NCBI GenBank assembly: GCA_019677205.1
Contig: JAAMXY010000334.1
Span: 1-58,405, forward strand
DNA from: Pinguiococcus pyrenoidosus
Taxonomy: Eukaryota; Sar; Pinguiophyceae; Pinguiochrysidales; Pinguiochrysidaceae
DNA length: 58,405 nt
Direction: 5' to 3'
A model generated the notes under the pieces. The model was given only the letters and a program-made list of their open reading frames with translations, searched no databases and had not been told where the DNA came from. Positions 38,361 to 49,961 of this stretch are shown piece after piece (the stretch's first letter is position 1; each line of letters opens with the position of its first letter). Position numbers and translations under genes: made by a program.

Positions 38361-39947
38361 CTACGCCGGCGCCTCCGTCGCGACGGGGCCTTCTTCTCTT
38401 CGCTTGGACAGCTCGTCGTCGTCGATCTTCTTGAGGAAATCCTGGCGGCGGTACTCGGGGCGGAGCGAGTACAGGATGGCCACGCCCACGAAGATGAAGC
38501 CGCACCACACGAAGGCGATGAAGCGGTCGGGGTAGCCCAGCAGGCGCGGGTCGGTGAGGAACAGGCCCACGAAGCTGAAGAAGTTGGTGACCACCGTGAC
38601 GAAGCCGGTGATGCTGGCCTCCAGGTTGAGGCCCGGCGTGTACGTGAACTCGATGTTGAGCTCGATGGACAGCGGCACGAAGGGCATGCCGAACGTGCCC
38701 AGAGACAGCGACGTCAGCCACACCACGGGCGCCAGGTCATACAGCCAGCCGAAGCCCATGAGCGGGAAGCTCAGGCATCCCACGGCGCCCAGGAACCGCG
38801 CTAGCGGGATGTAGGCATGGCTGCGGTCCATCACCACGCCGGCCACCGCCGCACCCAGCACGCCGCCGAAGAACATGAGCGAGGCGATGAGCGCCCGCTG
38901 CGGATGCGTGCTGGGCGGCGACACTTGGTCCAGCAAGCTGAAGTACGTGGCGAACGGCACCACCAGGAAGCCCAGCGCCAGCATGAGTCTCACGGCGTTG
39001 CGGGACGACAGGATGATGCCGGTGGCCTTGCGCAGCTCGAACGGCACCATCTCCGCCTTGGGCCCCGGCGGAATGGGCGGTCGGTCGCGGATGAAGAGGA
39101 CGCCGATCAGCTGCGCCGACTGCAGCAGTGCCTGGATGAAGACGTACACCTCGATGGCGTCCTCGAACAGAACCCCGACGACCAGGCCGCCAGCGAAGCC
39201 TGCGAACTGCATGACGCCGCCGATCGCATTGACCACCGCCTGCTCATCAGGAGCGAACCATCGCGCCGCCAGCGGCGCCGGCAGCGACGTCACGAAGGGC
39301 GTGGCGATGGACACGAGGATCTGCCCGCCCAAGAGAATGTAGTAGCCAGTGGGCGACGCATCCGTGGCGCCGATGTAGCGGATCCACGCCCCGATGATGT
39401 TGAGTACGACGCCGATGACATAACCTCGGAAGATGCCCAACTTGTCCACTACCCAGATGGCCGGGAAGGTGGCCAGCATGACGAGGAAGAAGCCCACGCT
39501 GACCAGCGCGTTGATCTGGAACGCCGTGACGTCAAAGAAGTGCGCCGCTTCGCGGCTGATGGCGCCGAAGCCATTGAACAGCATGTTGTTGGTCAGGCCG
39601 GTGTACGAGATCACGCCCAGCAGGAACCACCGCCGCCGAAACAGCTCGAACGCCACGCCGTTGGGCGTGGTGTATACCCGGCTCTTCCGAGAGTCCCTCG
39701 TCAGGTCGATGCTACTCCGGATGGTGGCCAACACCTGAGATGGCAGGATGACCGACGACGGCCGCTCCGAGGCGGCGGGCGACAGCGGCTCCGGGCCATC
39801 CTTCTTGGGCTCACCCGGTGGCGTCATGGCTTGGCGGGCCGGGATGATTCTCACGGACGCCGGCCGAGGCAGGACCTGCACGCGGCCATGCGGGGGCGCC
39901 TGTCCCGAGCTGCTGCGCTGCTCCGACTGGGAGATGGTGGTGTCCAC
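38361..39947 (-). CDS. MFS transporter of the FLVCR/SLC49 type, single exon
   Basis: 528 residues with 12 predicted membrane helices and a cytosolic N-terminal tail of about 100 residues. Family features are visible: RRRWFLLGVISYTGLTNNML at TM1, HFFDVTAFQINALVSVGFFL, VVDKLGIFRGYVIGVVLNII with GAWIRYIGA, and the TM5 region PAPLAARWFAPDEQAVVNAI. In animals SLC49 proteins carry choline, ethanolamine, haem or pyridoxine-like compounds; the substrate here is not readable. The first half is the better conserved. The last helix is followed by a charged tail (YRRQDFLKKIDDDELSKRR). It is divergent from the NIF-type phosphatase gene across about 2 kb. Confidence 0.82.
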   Translation of the reverse strand: MDTTISQSEQRSSSGQAPPHGRVQVLPRPASVRIIPARQAMTPPGEPKKDGPEPLSPAASERPSSVILPSQVLATIRSSIDLTRDSRKSRVYTTPNGVAFELFRRRWFLLGVISYTGLTNNMLFNGFGAISREAAHFFDVTAFQINALVSVGFFLVMLATFPAIWVVDKLGIFRGYVIGVVLNIIGAWIRYIGATDASPTGYYILLGGQILVSIATPFVTSLPAPLAARWFAPDEQAVVNAIGGVMQFAGFAGGLVVGVLFEDAIEVYVFIQALLQSAQLIGVLFIRDRPPIPPGPKAEMVPFELRKATGIILSSRNAVRLMLALGFLVVPFATYFSLLDQVSPPSTHPQRALIASLMFFGGVLGAAVAGVVMDRSHAYIPLARFLGAVGCLSFPLMGFGWLYDLAPVVWLTSLSLGTFGMPFVPLSIELNIEFTYTPGLNLEASITGFVTVVTNFFSFVGLFLTDPRLLGYPDRFIAFVWCGFIFVGVAILYSLRPEYRRQDFLKKIDDDELSKRREEGPVATEAPA

Positions 39948-41933
39948 TCCGCCACGCGCGCGAGGCGGATGGACGCGGAATTCGTTTCCTCTCCCCTGGC
40001 GTCGCCAGCTTCCGGCCGCGTCCGCCAGGCCGATCGCGGCGGCCCAAAATTGCGCGACTTCTTCCTCGCCCTTCCCGAAGCCCCACCGGACGAGGCGGAG
40101 GGCTGCTGCGGTGGCGGAAAAAAAAAGTCACGACGCAGCGGCGGCCAAGAGCTTGGGGCGGACGGTGGAGGGAAGGTTTCCCGAAGCGGGAAACTAATGA
40201 AACGGACGGTTAGTACCCCTCGGCTAGCGGCCTTGCTCACGTGAAGGATGGCAGGGGGGAGGAAGGGACGAGGGACTGGAGTAGGTGGGGGGAAGGAGGC
40301 GGCGGAATCTCCCCGTCTCAAGGGGCCACATCGGCGGAAGTTCGCGATTGAGCGCATGAGCGAAATTTGTAGCCAATTGGTGCTGTCGAGGATTCAAGTG
40401 ACCAATCAGCGAATGCTTAGTTGGATGAGTGCGTGTCTGATGCGGAAGCTGGGTGTTTTGCCTTTCAATTTTGGAGTTTTGTGATTGGTCATTGACCTCC
40501 TCATCGAGGAATGCAAGCTACGGATTGGTAAGTTTATTCTTAAATCATCGGTACATCACGCAGAACTGTGGACTGGCTTCCCCCTCCCCTAGTGCTCTAA
40601 CTTGGGCATTTCGACATTTCCTACTCGCCAGCACAGGCGTATCGGGACGCATCGCGAACCACCCAGATGAGACGAGAGCTCTTGTAACATGGCAGCGATA
40701 ACTGTATGACGTCAGATCCGATGGCCGAAGATCCGTTCATGCAAAGCATAGCTTGGAGGATGTCACCATTGACACTGCTGTAGCTAGTTGACACGAAGTT
40801 CATACTTACTTGCCTTCCAGCTTCGAGAACTGGCGAAACTAGTGAAATAGTGCGTGTGCGCACGGTGAGAGCAGGACCACTGAGATCTTCGCGTGGCGGA
40901 ATGCAGCATCAAGAGAATGTAGCTCCGACGGAGGAGCGGTAGGATGAATGCTTGCTTTTGTTCACCGCAGAACTTTCCGCGACCGCTTGCTTCTTCTGCT
41001 CGGAAGCGCAGTTCCGATTTCCCGCCACGTTGTCACTGCTCGCGTGAAAGCCTGGCAGCCGTTTCCCCGCCATTTTGGCGATTACCCGGACGTGGACGTG
41101 TCGCCATGTGAAATTCCGGCAGAGGCGAGAAATGTTGCGTCATGCCCGGGACGTTGCTGGGCGTTGGAAGCAGCCGATCAAGCATCGCCGAGGCTTTGAT
41201 AGATGGCAACCCGGCGCGTGGATCAGTCTTGGATGGCCGCATGTGTCGTTCATCAAAAAAAAAGCCCGCCTTCCGCAAACTGAATGCCTTTCGCGTGGGC
41301 GTCCAATGTGGATTAGGATCGCGGAAGCATTGCTACATATCGATCAACGCCACTGACCGCAAATTCATTTCAGTCTTTATCAATTATAAATAAAGCAATA
41401 TTCAAATTGAGTCTCAAATGTTGTTCCTTCAACGACGTTCTTCAACGGAAGGCAAGTTGGAAGAACATCGAGAACGCTCGAGAATTCCTCCGCTCCTTTC
41501 TCGGCCATGGCAGAGCGGTGCTGCGCAAATTCCGGTGGCACAAAGTCAACGGCCTCATGGCGGGCAAACCGCATTGGGGCAGGTCATGACGTCACGCCAC
41601 ATGGCCGCAACGTTGGACAGTTAAAGATCGTTGAGGCGGGAGCATCCGATCCGCCGCGATTGGTTCGAGTGCTTCTTCAATGCAGTCGCTTCTGTTCCAA
41701 TAGAATGGATTCCACGTCAAGCGCCCGCCAATCAGCACCCATCCAGATCGCACAATCCACGCGTTCGTCAGTCCCGACGCACTCACGAAGACATTCCCCC
41801 CAATCTCCCTGTGCCACAGCCAGCCAACGCGTCATCCACCGAAGCTGCCGGAGCTTCCATCCCTCCCACTTTTTCGCCCCCAACCCCAGGATCTCGCCCC
41901 GCCAACAGCGCTCGCCCTCGCAGAAGTGGCAGC
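39948..41933. other. 2 kb intergenic region, mostly unexplained
   Basis: No gene with recognisable motifs. CCAAT/ATTGG words cluster at 40375-40530. An AT-rich block at 41370-41420 stands out against the GC-rich surroundings. The frame of the next gene is open back to 41631 without an ATG, so a 5' exon of that gene may lie here. Confidence 0.4.
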
Positions 41934-42692
41934 ATGAGCCCCATCAAGCGCATCCGCCAGACGTGGGAGCACGTGGGCGAGCACCTGGACGAGGTGCAGG
42001 CCAAGAGGCGGCGCCGACGCGCGCCGCTCAAGCGCCTGACGGTCCTGCTGGACCTGGATAACTGCCTGATCTGCAGCCAACTCTTCGACAGCGAGGCCGC
42101 GTGCATCGCCAACGCCTTGCAGGCGGCCGCCAGCGGCAGGAAGGCCTACGGCGACCAGATCCTGGTGCCCCTCCGCGGCTCCGTGCTGGCCAAGGTCAAC
42201 CTGCGGCCTGGCCTGTGGGCCTTCCTGCGGGCCGTCACTCGGCGCTTCGATACGTATGTGTTCACGTCGTCCTCCGAGTCCTACGCCAAGCCCATCCTGG
42301 ACTGCCTGGAGATGGGCGGAGCGCGCTTCCGAGGGCGCCTGTACCGGCCGGCCTGCCGCGTGCGGAGCTGCAAGCGGCGGCCGCGAGTCTTCGTCAAGGA
42401 CCTCCGGGTGACCGGACTGGACTTGTCTCGCGCGGTGCTGGTGGACGACAACCCGCTCATGTTCGCCAAGAACCCGGACAACGGTATCCCGGTGCCCAAG
42501 TTCTTCAACGACCCCAGCGACGCCGAGCTGGCCAGGGTGTACACCCTGCTGGACATGCTGGACACCGCCAGGGACGTGCGGCCCATCCTGCGCCGGCTAT
42601 TTAACCTGCCCTCCCACATGGGAGCGGCCATGAAGCTCATCGACAAGCTCGAGGAGATCCACACGCCGACCCCTCTGCAAGTTTCCTCCTAG
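41934..42692 (+). CDS. NIF-type (FCP1/SCP-like) HAD phosphatase domain protein
   Basis: 252 residues from the first ATG; upstream codons are open but contain no ATG. The catalytic loop is VLLDLDNCLICSQLF, that is DxDxC instead of the more usual DxDxT/V. The second half has LVDDNPLMFAKNPDNGIPVP, the conserved DDN-x-FxxNPxNGI block, and an all-helical C-terminal part (LLDMLDTARDVRPILRRLF). These phosphatases act on phosphoserine in the RNA polymerase II tail or on other nuclear and membrane proteins. The N-terminus is strongly basic (QAKRRRRRAPLKR), compatible with nuclear entry. A paralogue of the same domain lies at 51246-52208. Confidence 0.82.
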   Translation: MSPIKRIRQTWEHVGEHLDEVQAKRRRRRAPLKRLTVLLDLDNCLICSQLFDSEAACIANALQAAASGRKAYGDQILVPLRGSVLAKVNLRPGLWAFLRAVTRRFDTYVFTSSSESYAKPILDCLEMGGARFRGRLYRPACRVRSCKRRPRVFVKDLRVTGLDLSRAVLVDDNPLMFAKNPDNGIPVPKFFNDPSDAELARVYTLLDMLDTARDVRPILRRLFNLPSHMGAAMKLIDKLEEIHTPTPLQVSS

Positions 42693-43210
42693 TTTCTGTT
42701 CTGCAAAGGGCCGCAGAGTGTGGGACGTTGAACGTCCGCCACATGCGCTTCAAGAGAGATGCCGAGTTTCGCTCCGCTAGCAATGAATTCATGCTCTTTC
42801 TTTACCCACAAGTTTTCGGCCGTCGGGGCGCGCATCAAGCGTGGAGCGAGATGCGCGTGCTGCCAACTCCTGAACTTTGGCCTTCTCCTCGGAAACACGC
42901 CGAAATTCCTAGCATACAAGGGAGCTCTGCTGCCTTCTACCTTCTACGATTACCCTGCGCCTTGCTTGCTTGTGTGTACACTCCTCTAAGATTATCGACA
43001 GTAGTGCAAGCGCCAAAGCCCGCCCCCCCCTCTGAGAAAGTCCACGTGGACATCAAAAGCCACGGCAATGCAATGCAATGCAACGCAATGCAATGCAATT
43101 CAACGAAACGAAACGCAAAGCAACGCAATGCAAAGAGAGCAAGGAGAAAAAAGAGGGAAGAAACGAGAAGCCACCGCCTGCAGAAATCACTCGTGGAAAG
43201 GATTGTCCAG
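42693..43210. other. convergent 3' region with a GCAAT-type pentanucleotide repeat
   Basis: About 520 bases between two stop codons. A GCAAT/GCAAC/GAAAC pentanucleotide run occupies 43065-43133. No gene seen. Confidence 0.5.
43065..43133. repeat. degenerate GCAAT pentanucleotide repeat
   Basis: About 13 copies of a five-base unit drifting from GCAAT through GCAAC to GAAAC and GCAAA. Confidence 0.85.
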
Positions 43211-45065
43211 CTACGAATTGTGCCCTTTCATGACGGGGTAGTCCCCGCCCTCGGTAAGATCGGAGTCCACCGGAGACTCGACGTCGCGGCCCAGAAGCCT
43301 GCGGAGAAGCTCGGACCGGATCAGGCCGAGGTCATGCGACACTCCGCCAAGAAGACAGGAGTTCTCCTGGCCCCTCCGGAAGAGGTAGGGCATCGTCTGG
43401 CCAACTGCCCCGAAAGGCAGGTACTTGAGAGCGGCGTATCCGCCTGCCGCCAGACCGAACGTGAGGTGGTCCGCCATGCCGAGGAGCTGTCCAAAGTACA
43501 CGCCGCAGTGCTGGCGCTCCGAGAGGTCTCTGCCGATGCCCCTGCGGTGCATCTCCCTCAGGGAGAATTCGATGCTGTCTTGATTGTGCGACGCGATCAT
43601 GATCTCCGCGCCGCTCGTCTGCTGAATGCTGTCTAGGAACGTCGCGACGCAGTAGTTGTAGCACGTGTGCGTGTGCTCGATGGTGTCGTGAATCGGACTC
43701 GGAACGCCGCGCTTCTCCGCCAACGCTCGCTCGGTGACCATGTAGGCGCCGCGCACGAGCTTGGCGGTGAGGTTGAACCTGTATCTATGGGCTCTTTCTA
43801 AGTCTTGCGCGAGCACCGCCGGCGTGCGCCTGAGGTAGCACTGGTACGTGTGGAACACCACCGGCTCCTTGCGCCGGCCGTCCGGGGTCGTCTTCGCATT
43901 GAAGCGGCGCTGCAGATCCAGCACGCAGTAGTCGATCGCCGGCTGGAAGTACGTCTGCTCGGCGTCGACCACCAAGCGCACCCCGTTGTCCTCCGCGTGC
44001 TTCGCCAAGGACGAAAGGCGCTCCTTGAACCGCCTGAAGCGCTTCGCTTCGCCCGCCCGAAGACAGGATTTAAGAGGGAAAGGCGATGTCTCCATCGCCC
44101 TGCACCTCTCTGCCAGCTTGTCCAGATCTTCCAGGGGGAAGAGGTCGGTCCACTCAATGTAGTCCAGCGCCTTTCCCTCTCGAATCCTTGACCTGCGAAG
44201 GAGGTTCTCTTTGCTGTACGGGGTCTCGGCGGTGTCCTCGGGGAAGGTGCGGAAGAATTTGTCGTACCCGTCGGTGAACTCCTGGACCGTCAAAGCGCCA
44301 CTGTCGCTCGCATTGAAGCTCTGGAACAAGTGCTGAAGCCCCAAGCTGCTCTCGGACACGCGTTCCAGGAGCTGCGGGTCGCACAGGCCAGTGAGCTTGA
44401 TGGCCGCGAAGCCGTTTGCGGACGCGTTGGCCACTTCGTCGATGCAGTTCCGCAGGACTCTCTGGTGACCCTCGCCGATCTTCTCACTCGCATCCTCGCG
44501 AAGTGACGCAGACGCAGGGTCGTCAACACTCTCGGAGTTGGCTGCCGGAGCGGACGCCGAAGCCTCCTGCGCGAGGTCCGCCTCTGCGGCGTAGTCGAAG
44601 ATGCCACCGACGCCGACTTCGCTGAGCTGGGAGACATTCACGTCATGAGATGCTGATTCGTTGCCAGAGGCTCAACTGGTACAATTCGTGCAAGGGCCAG
44701 CGAAAGCATAGGATTTCGAGGCGAACCATCCGCGGTGAACTCACCTTTCGGGCGGCGAAGCTCACTTCTTCGCTTGTTTCTCCGGCGCAGAAGTGCCGGA
44801 ACAGCGTTTCTCGCACAAGGGCCTCAGTCACGGTGCTGCCAAGGCAAGCTTGGGCCGCCTTGTACAGGGCCTCTGCATTCGGCGCCACTCCGGGCACTCG
44901 GCACAGGCTCAGAAGGCCGTAGCTGCGGCACAAATCCCAAGTGCTCAGCGCTGCGTAGACGCTTTTGGTGTCTGCGAAGTCCACAGCCTTCGCGTGCTCC
45001 CTCCAGTGGCCTGAGAAGCGCCTGGAGGCCAAGCGGCGCAAGGACCGCCGCGGAACTTTCAGCAT
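43211..45065 (-). CDS. PRODH: proline dehydrogenase, two exons
   Basis: Exons 45065-44745 and 44626-43211 give 578 residues. This flavoenzyme of the mitochondrial inner membrane oxidises proline to pyrroline-5-carboxylate and passes electrons to the respiratory chain. Conserved blocks are VGVGGIFDYAAE, AAIKLTGLCDPQLLER, VRLVVDAEQTYFQPAIDYCV, FHTYQCYLRRTP, AKLVRGAYMVTERA, IMIASHNQDSI, YFGQLLGMAD and YLPFGAVGQTMPYLFRRGQEN. The N-terminus (MLKVPRRSLRRLASRRFSGH) is a good mitochondrial presequence. An EF-hand-like insert (FQSFNASDSGALTVQEF) occurs as in some eukaryotic enzymes, but its Asp ligands are mostly replaced. The intron has donor GTGAGT; the acceptor chosen is the in-phase CCCAG. Confidence 0.93.
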
Positions 45066-46256
45066 TTCAGCCAAAGTTCAACAGGTTTGAACTGTTTCTC
45101 GCAGAATTCCGCGGCGGAACGACTCTTTCACTCCTCAAAGTGTCTATTTCGTTGCACGCGGCGCTTGAGAGAGGAAACGTAGGCTAGGAAATCGAAGCTC
45201 TGAGCTGAAAAGGGTTTTGTGGCTCTTCGTTCTGTGTTTTTGGGCCCTTTTCTGCAGACTTTTCTGCAGATTTTTCCGCCTCTAAACCTTTGCTCAGGAT
45301 CGAAACGGTGCGATAGTACGCCCGCTGGTATGTCTAGATGGTGCGGTTGGGCGGTTGGCCCAAGGCCCTCGCAGCTCGGCCATCTGGACCCGCGTTGCCG
45401 CTTAGGAAAGTGCGCGTTCCAGGTTGTCGGATGAACGGACGAAACCGACGGCGGAAACGATGTGAAGGATTTCGTGGGGGTGACGAGGCGTGCGTTACCG
45501 GCCGCGCTCGCTTGTTTTGCTTGGCTGGCTGCAGCCATCTCGGCACGACGGCGCAGGCCCTGCAGCACACCAACTTGAGATGATCTTGCCAAGCTCCACG
45601 ACGTGCGTAGCTATCTGATCCACCAACCCAATGCAGAATGCTTCGTCCCGCATGGATGCAGCAACGCACGGTACTTCGACGTCAAAAGCGCCCAGGAGAC
45701 GGGGCGGATTCCCTGTACCTTACTACCATGTGATTGGGCAATTTAGTGAATCTCTTTCTACTCATTATAAAATATACTTTATGAAAGTGATAAAACAATC
45801 ATATTCAAAATTTTGCTGATCAAGCCGGTGCTTATCGAACGTATGCTTAGCTCGGAGAAGAATCCGTCAGGAGTCAGGAGAGGCTTCGCCAGAAGCAGAA
45901 ATCCCGGCTGTTCCGCGGCGGTAGAGACCCATTTGGCGACGAAAGCTGAGTGCCACGTCTCAGGTGCCCCTGGCGGCATAGGCATGTTGCGGGGGAAAGC
46001 GTAGGAGGCCTTTTGGAATCGAGTGGCGCGCGTGGACGGCGTCGCCCCTGTGAAGAGTCCTACGCAATGACCGCATCCGAAATCTGCAGGTACGAAGGGC
46101 TTCCCTCGACTATTTTCCCCGCAGCATGCCTTCTGTATCAGCAGAGGCCTTTTGAGGAGAGCACCTTCGACGTCAGCCTCCTCTTTGACCAGGGATACAC
46201 AGCAAACGCTGGCTCCAATAGCCTGAACGAAAGACATCGCCGGCACCTCTTGCAGC
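45066..46256. promoter_or_regulatory. divergent promoter region, PRODH / TauE-type permease
   Basis: About 1.2 kb with no recognised gene. An AT-rich island at about 45745-45815 includes TATAAAATATAC, which could act as a TATA-like element or be a remnant of an insertion. It resembles the AT-rich block at 41370-41420 only in composition. Confidence 0.4.
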
Positions 46257-47813
46257 ATGGATGCCCGCCAAGCACCGCTGACTTTATACCGACGCAGGTG
46301 GAGGACGCTGCTCGTAGGAGCTACCTGCGTGGCCATCGCCGCGGCACGGAGCTCCATCGACGTGCCGGAAGCTTTCAGCGAAGACTTGCGTCAATGCAAC
46401 CCGGCGGAAGACGACTGCGGAAGGGAGCGCGTCTGCGCCGAATCGGACACTTTTAAGGACAGCGATGACGACGGGCCTTTCCAAGACTTTGTGTGCCTGC
46501 ACAAGCAGCTGGACGACCCCTTCTCCTGGAGAGACGGCGTCGCGATGGTCCTCGTGGTCCTGGTGTCCGGCGTCGGCGGCGTCGCCGGAATCGGAGGCTT
46601 CAGCGTTTCTCTGCGGCTGCTTGAGGGGCTGAACAACTTCCTGGAGCGCGAAGCAGCTGTCTTGAGCAACACTGCGGCCTTGGGGGCGCTTTCTGCCCAG
46701 TTCGTCCTGAACGCTCCCCGGAGGTTTGGGGACGAGGTGGAGTACCCGCTCATCGACGTCGAGCTCCTGCTCGCCGTCGTCCCCGCCGCCGTCTCCGGCA
46801 TTCTCGTGGGCGAGATCCTCCGGAGGTTCATGCCGGAAATCATTGTGATGATCATCACGCTGATAGCTCTCGTCTTGCTCGCCGCCAAAGTCGTCCAACG
46901 CACCCGGCACATCCGGCGGCAGGAGCGGGAAGCGGCCACCGTGAAGAGAGCCTACCAGTCCAGCTTGCTCGACGAGTTCGGAAGCAACCATAGCGCTCTG
47001 ACAATCCCAGACCGGTCGTCGACAAGCGATCTCGACCTTATGCAGAACTCGATGAAGCCGCAGGCGGAGCTCAAGATTCCCTTTGGCTCCATCTGCCTCC
47101 TCGCCGCGTTCTGGCTCCTCTGCCTGATCCAGGCGATCTTTGTCGAGGAGGGCTTCGTGGCGGCGCCGACATGCTCCTTGACCCATTGGGTCTCCCTCCT
47201 TTGCATCATTCCGGTGGCGGTCATCGTGTCCATCCTGGCGCTGTGCATCCGCGAGGGGAATCTGCTGCGAAAGGACCAGAAAGTGGGTCGTGGCGATCCA
47301 ACGTCTTTCACGAGGCTTTCGACGTCCTCTGCCGCATCCTTTGCGGCCAACTTTGAATCGGAAGGCTCCGTGACGATCACGGAAAGCCTGAACAGGGAGC
47401 TGATGACGCTGTGGATGCCGTGCATCGCAGCGTCCGTCGGGTTCTTCACGGGCTTGCTGAAGGTGGAGCTGGGAGATCTGTTGGCACCTGTCTTGGTCCT
47501 CTTGCAAATGGATTGCCTTCGCCTGTCATCTCTGACCGGAGCGGCGTCGCTGTTCGTCGCCTCGCTCGACTTCCTGCAGTTCGTCGTAAGAGGCAATATG
47601 GCATGGGCATATCATGGAGTTCTCTTTGGTTGCGGATTCCTCGGGAGCGCGATGGGGAGAAAGTTCGCCATCTTTGCCGCAAGTACGCTGCGTAGAACAG
47701 CCGTGATCGCCGTGGCACTGTCAATCCTGACTCTCTCGGCCCTTGCCCTTACCGTGCTGCGCCTTGTGGATGAAGACCCGGAGTGGTCAATTGGAGACAT
47801 TTGCGAGGATTGA
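46257..47813 (+). CDS. TauE/SafE-type membrane permease with N-terminal lumenal domain, single exon
   Basis: 518 residues. A signal-anchor segment (WRTLLVGATCVAIAAARSS) is followed by a small Cys-containing region (CNPAEDDCGRERVC, FVCLHK). Membrane helices then start at GVAMVLVVLVSGVGGVAGIG and repeat in two halves separated by a hydrophilic loop of about 80 residues. The GGVAGIGGFSV pattern and a repeat around LLKVELGDLLAPVLVLL fit eukaryotic sulfite-exporter TauE/SafE family members, which have an extracytosolic N-terminal part and eight to nine helices. Bacterial relatives move sulfite, sulfoacetate or other organic anions; the substrate in algae is not established. The start ATG directly precedes the presequence. 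Confidence 0.8.
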   Translation: MDARQAPLTLYRRRWRTLLVGATCVAIAAARSSIDVPEAFSEDLRQCNPAEDDCGRERVCAESDTFKDSDDDGPFQDFVCLHKQLDDPFSWRDGVAMVLVVLVSGVGGVAGIGGFSVSLRLLEGLNNFLEREAAVLSNTAALGALSAQFVLNAPRRFGDEVEYPLIDVELLLAVVPAAVSGILVGEILRRFMPEIIVMIITLIALVLLAAKVVQRTRHIRRQEREAATVKRAYQSSLLDEFGSNHSALTIPDRSSTSDLDLMQNSMKPQAELKIPFGSICLLAAFWLLCLIQAIFVEEGFVAAPTCSLTHWVSLLCIIPVAVIVSILALCIREGNLLRKDQKVGRGDPTSFTRLSTSSAASFAANFESEGSVTITESLNRELMTLWMPCIAASVGFFTGLLKVELGDLLAPVLVLLQMDCLRLSSLTGAASLFVASLDFLQFVVRGNMAWAYHGVLFGCGFLGSAMGRKFAIFAASTLRRTAVIAVALSILTLSALALTVLRLVDEDPEWSIGDICED

Positions 47814-48373
47814 ATGCCGACCGCGCAGCCTGGACATGTGAACAGAGAGAGAGACACAGAGAGAGAGGAAGAGAGAGAGAGAGGGAGAACAAAACAGACG
47901 AGGAAACCGAGATGAGAAATGAAGCCGGGAAAAGTGAAGAAGAAGACACCATCGCTGAACAGGGCATCAAGCGATTGTTCCTCAAGAGTGCCATACGAAA
48001 GGCAGCCAAGATGCTTCCCTGCCTGTTGTGCGAGTACCGCGTATATTTTCTTGACCACGCTGCCGTCCTTGGTTTGAAGGCTTCGCTCCTCCAAAGGGGA
48101 CCAAAAGGGGAGTCCAGCAAGGATGCTCGTTGATTCCTTGGATGTGCGTCTTGGTGGCAGCAGGTGCATGACGAGTGCGCATGAACAGACATGAAGAAAC
48201 TTGACCTCGTCTCACTCATCATAGTCCTCATCTCAGTCCTCATCTCTAAAAGAAGCTTCGGAAGTCGCAAAAACTAGGCCTCGAGCAGTGGGCGGAAGAA
48301 CGCATCAAGAGTGACAGCACACTAGGGGAAGTTTTCGCTAAAGCCTCGTCCCTCAAAGGCTTTCAGCGGTCGC
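47814..48373. other. convergent 3' region with GA-rich tract
   Basis: About 560 bases between two stop codons. A GA-rich simple tract lies at 47843-47887. Nothing else recognised. Confidence 0.5.
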
Positions 48374-49636
48374 TCATTCAGAGGCGGCGTCCCCTTTTCG
48401 TTTGGTTGTCAGCAGTCGCAACACGCGAGTGCAGAACGTAGTAACATTCCAGAAGGCCAGTGATCTCCTCCGATCGGTTTCGTACGCAGCGCTGCTGTCG
48501 TCTGCCCCCTCCTGATCTGAACCTTGAAGCAAGCTGCGGGAGTGCACGATAATGATGTCCTCGTCTGTCCCCCTGGCTGTCCTCGCCTTGTGGAAGGTCT
48601 CCGCAATTGCTTCGCTATCCGCTGCAAACTGTTCCCCTGACGAGGGAAGGAAAACAGAAGGTGAAGGAGGCAAGAGATTGGGGGCCAAGATTAGCTGTCG
48701 TTCCATGAAGCTTGTTGAATCCATGGCAGCCAAAGGACCACAGGGAAGGGCAAAAGGCAGGAGCGCGAGACCGAGAGACGACGTGCTCACCTGACGGATC
48801 GTGATAGATCACGGCATCCCGCTCTTTGTCATACCCAGTGACCACTACGTAGTGACCAGTATACTGCCGTCGCAGCGGCTCTCCCCCGCCGCGGATGTCT
48901 GCGCAGCAGGTGGTGGCAGGTTAGCCAGCTCTCTTGTGCCCGCTGTGCTGAGCTGCGGCGACGTACAGTCTACGTCGATTAACACGATGAGCAGCAAGTC
49001 CGGCGCCGCGGCTAGGGAGCCAAAGGCCTCCGGAGTCAGGTGCACCGGCGACAGCACTGGGATGCCCTCGCTCTCCGCCTCCGCAAAGCGCCTTTTCACC
49101 CGCTCAGCGTCTGCCGGAAAGCCGCTCTCGTAGAACGCGAGCTGCTGGTGCTCGTCGGCCACGCCAGCCTGGCTGGTGGCAAGCACGAAGGACACGTCTC
49201 CGGCCTTGCCCGCTGCCTTCAGAGCCCTCTGCAGGAAAAACGACAGGTCGATGGTCCACGGAGGGCGCTCGGAGGGCACCAATTCCTCGGGAGAGGCCCA
49301 ATTCAGCGGGATGTCCAGCCCCGCGAGCACCATTTCAAGGCATGCGAGGCCGCAATCCCAGTGGCGCTGCTGCCGCTTGTAACTCTATGACGAGAAAAGG
49401 TCAACGCAGCTCGAAGAACATTGCCAATTCAGACGTACTATGGCTCGGGAAGGCCCGGCAGGAGCCGCTGGAGAGGCCTCTCGCCAACGCCGCAGCGTGG
49501 CGAACACCTCCGACGTCTTCATCACAGCCCCTGGCCTGCCAGTACAGCGGACGCCATCGAAGGGCGGAGGGGCCCCCGGACTCGCGCGCAGAAGCGGCGC
49601 CAGCAGCCACAGCGCTGCGTACGCTGTAGTATGCAT
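48374..49636 (-). CDS. GUCD1: GUCD1-family (guanylyl cyclase domain-containing 1-like) protein, four exons
   Basis: Exons 49636-49439, 49384-48967, 48898-48791 and 48636-48374 give 328 residues. The family signature is clear: HWDCGLACLEMVL near the start of the domain, PPWTIDLSFFLQRAL, YTGHYVVVTGYDKERDAVIY with DPSG, and KARTARGTDEDIIIVH at the end. Despite the name, the fold is like a C39-type papain-like peptidase, with Cys of DCGLAC and His of GHYVV as plausible catalytic residues; activity is not established. An N-terminal hydrophobic segment (ALWLLAPLLRASPGAPPP) suggests entry into the secretory pathway or plastid. Animal proteins lack such a leader. It shares a 325-base divergent promoter with the light-harvesting gene. 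Confidence 0.88.
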
Positions 49637-49961
49637 GCGGAGTGGAAGTCGAAGGCGTGGCGTTTCGAAGGGTACTCGAGTATCTACTACGGTACCTCGC
49701 CCACACCCCGATCTGACGTTTGCAACACTTAAGATTTTTATGATTTACTGTGATATATCTTCGTATCAACCCGGAAAAAGATAGCAACTACAAAGACCGG
49801 AGATGAACGTCTTCGATATCCAACTATGATACGCGAGCAATAAAGGATGAACTTGAGGTTGAACTCAGATCTTTGGACAGAACTTTTCTGTCCGCCCGGG
49901 ACAACGCTGACTTCCCCCTCCGCGCCACAAGTGTTCCTCCCGCCCGACATCTGCAGCAATC
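49637..49961. promoter_or_regulatory. divergent promoter, GUCD1-like / light-harvesting gene
   Basis: 325 bases, AT-richer at 49735-49850 than the flanking exons. No canonical light-response element could be named. Confidence 0.4.

Noticed and set aside
41370-41420. AT-rich blocks (also 45745-45815) as MITE insertions
   Set aside because: They are similar in composition only; I could not find matching ends or inverted repeats.
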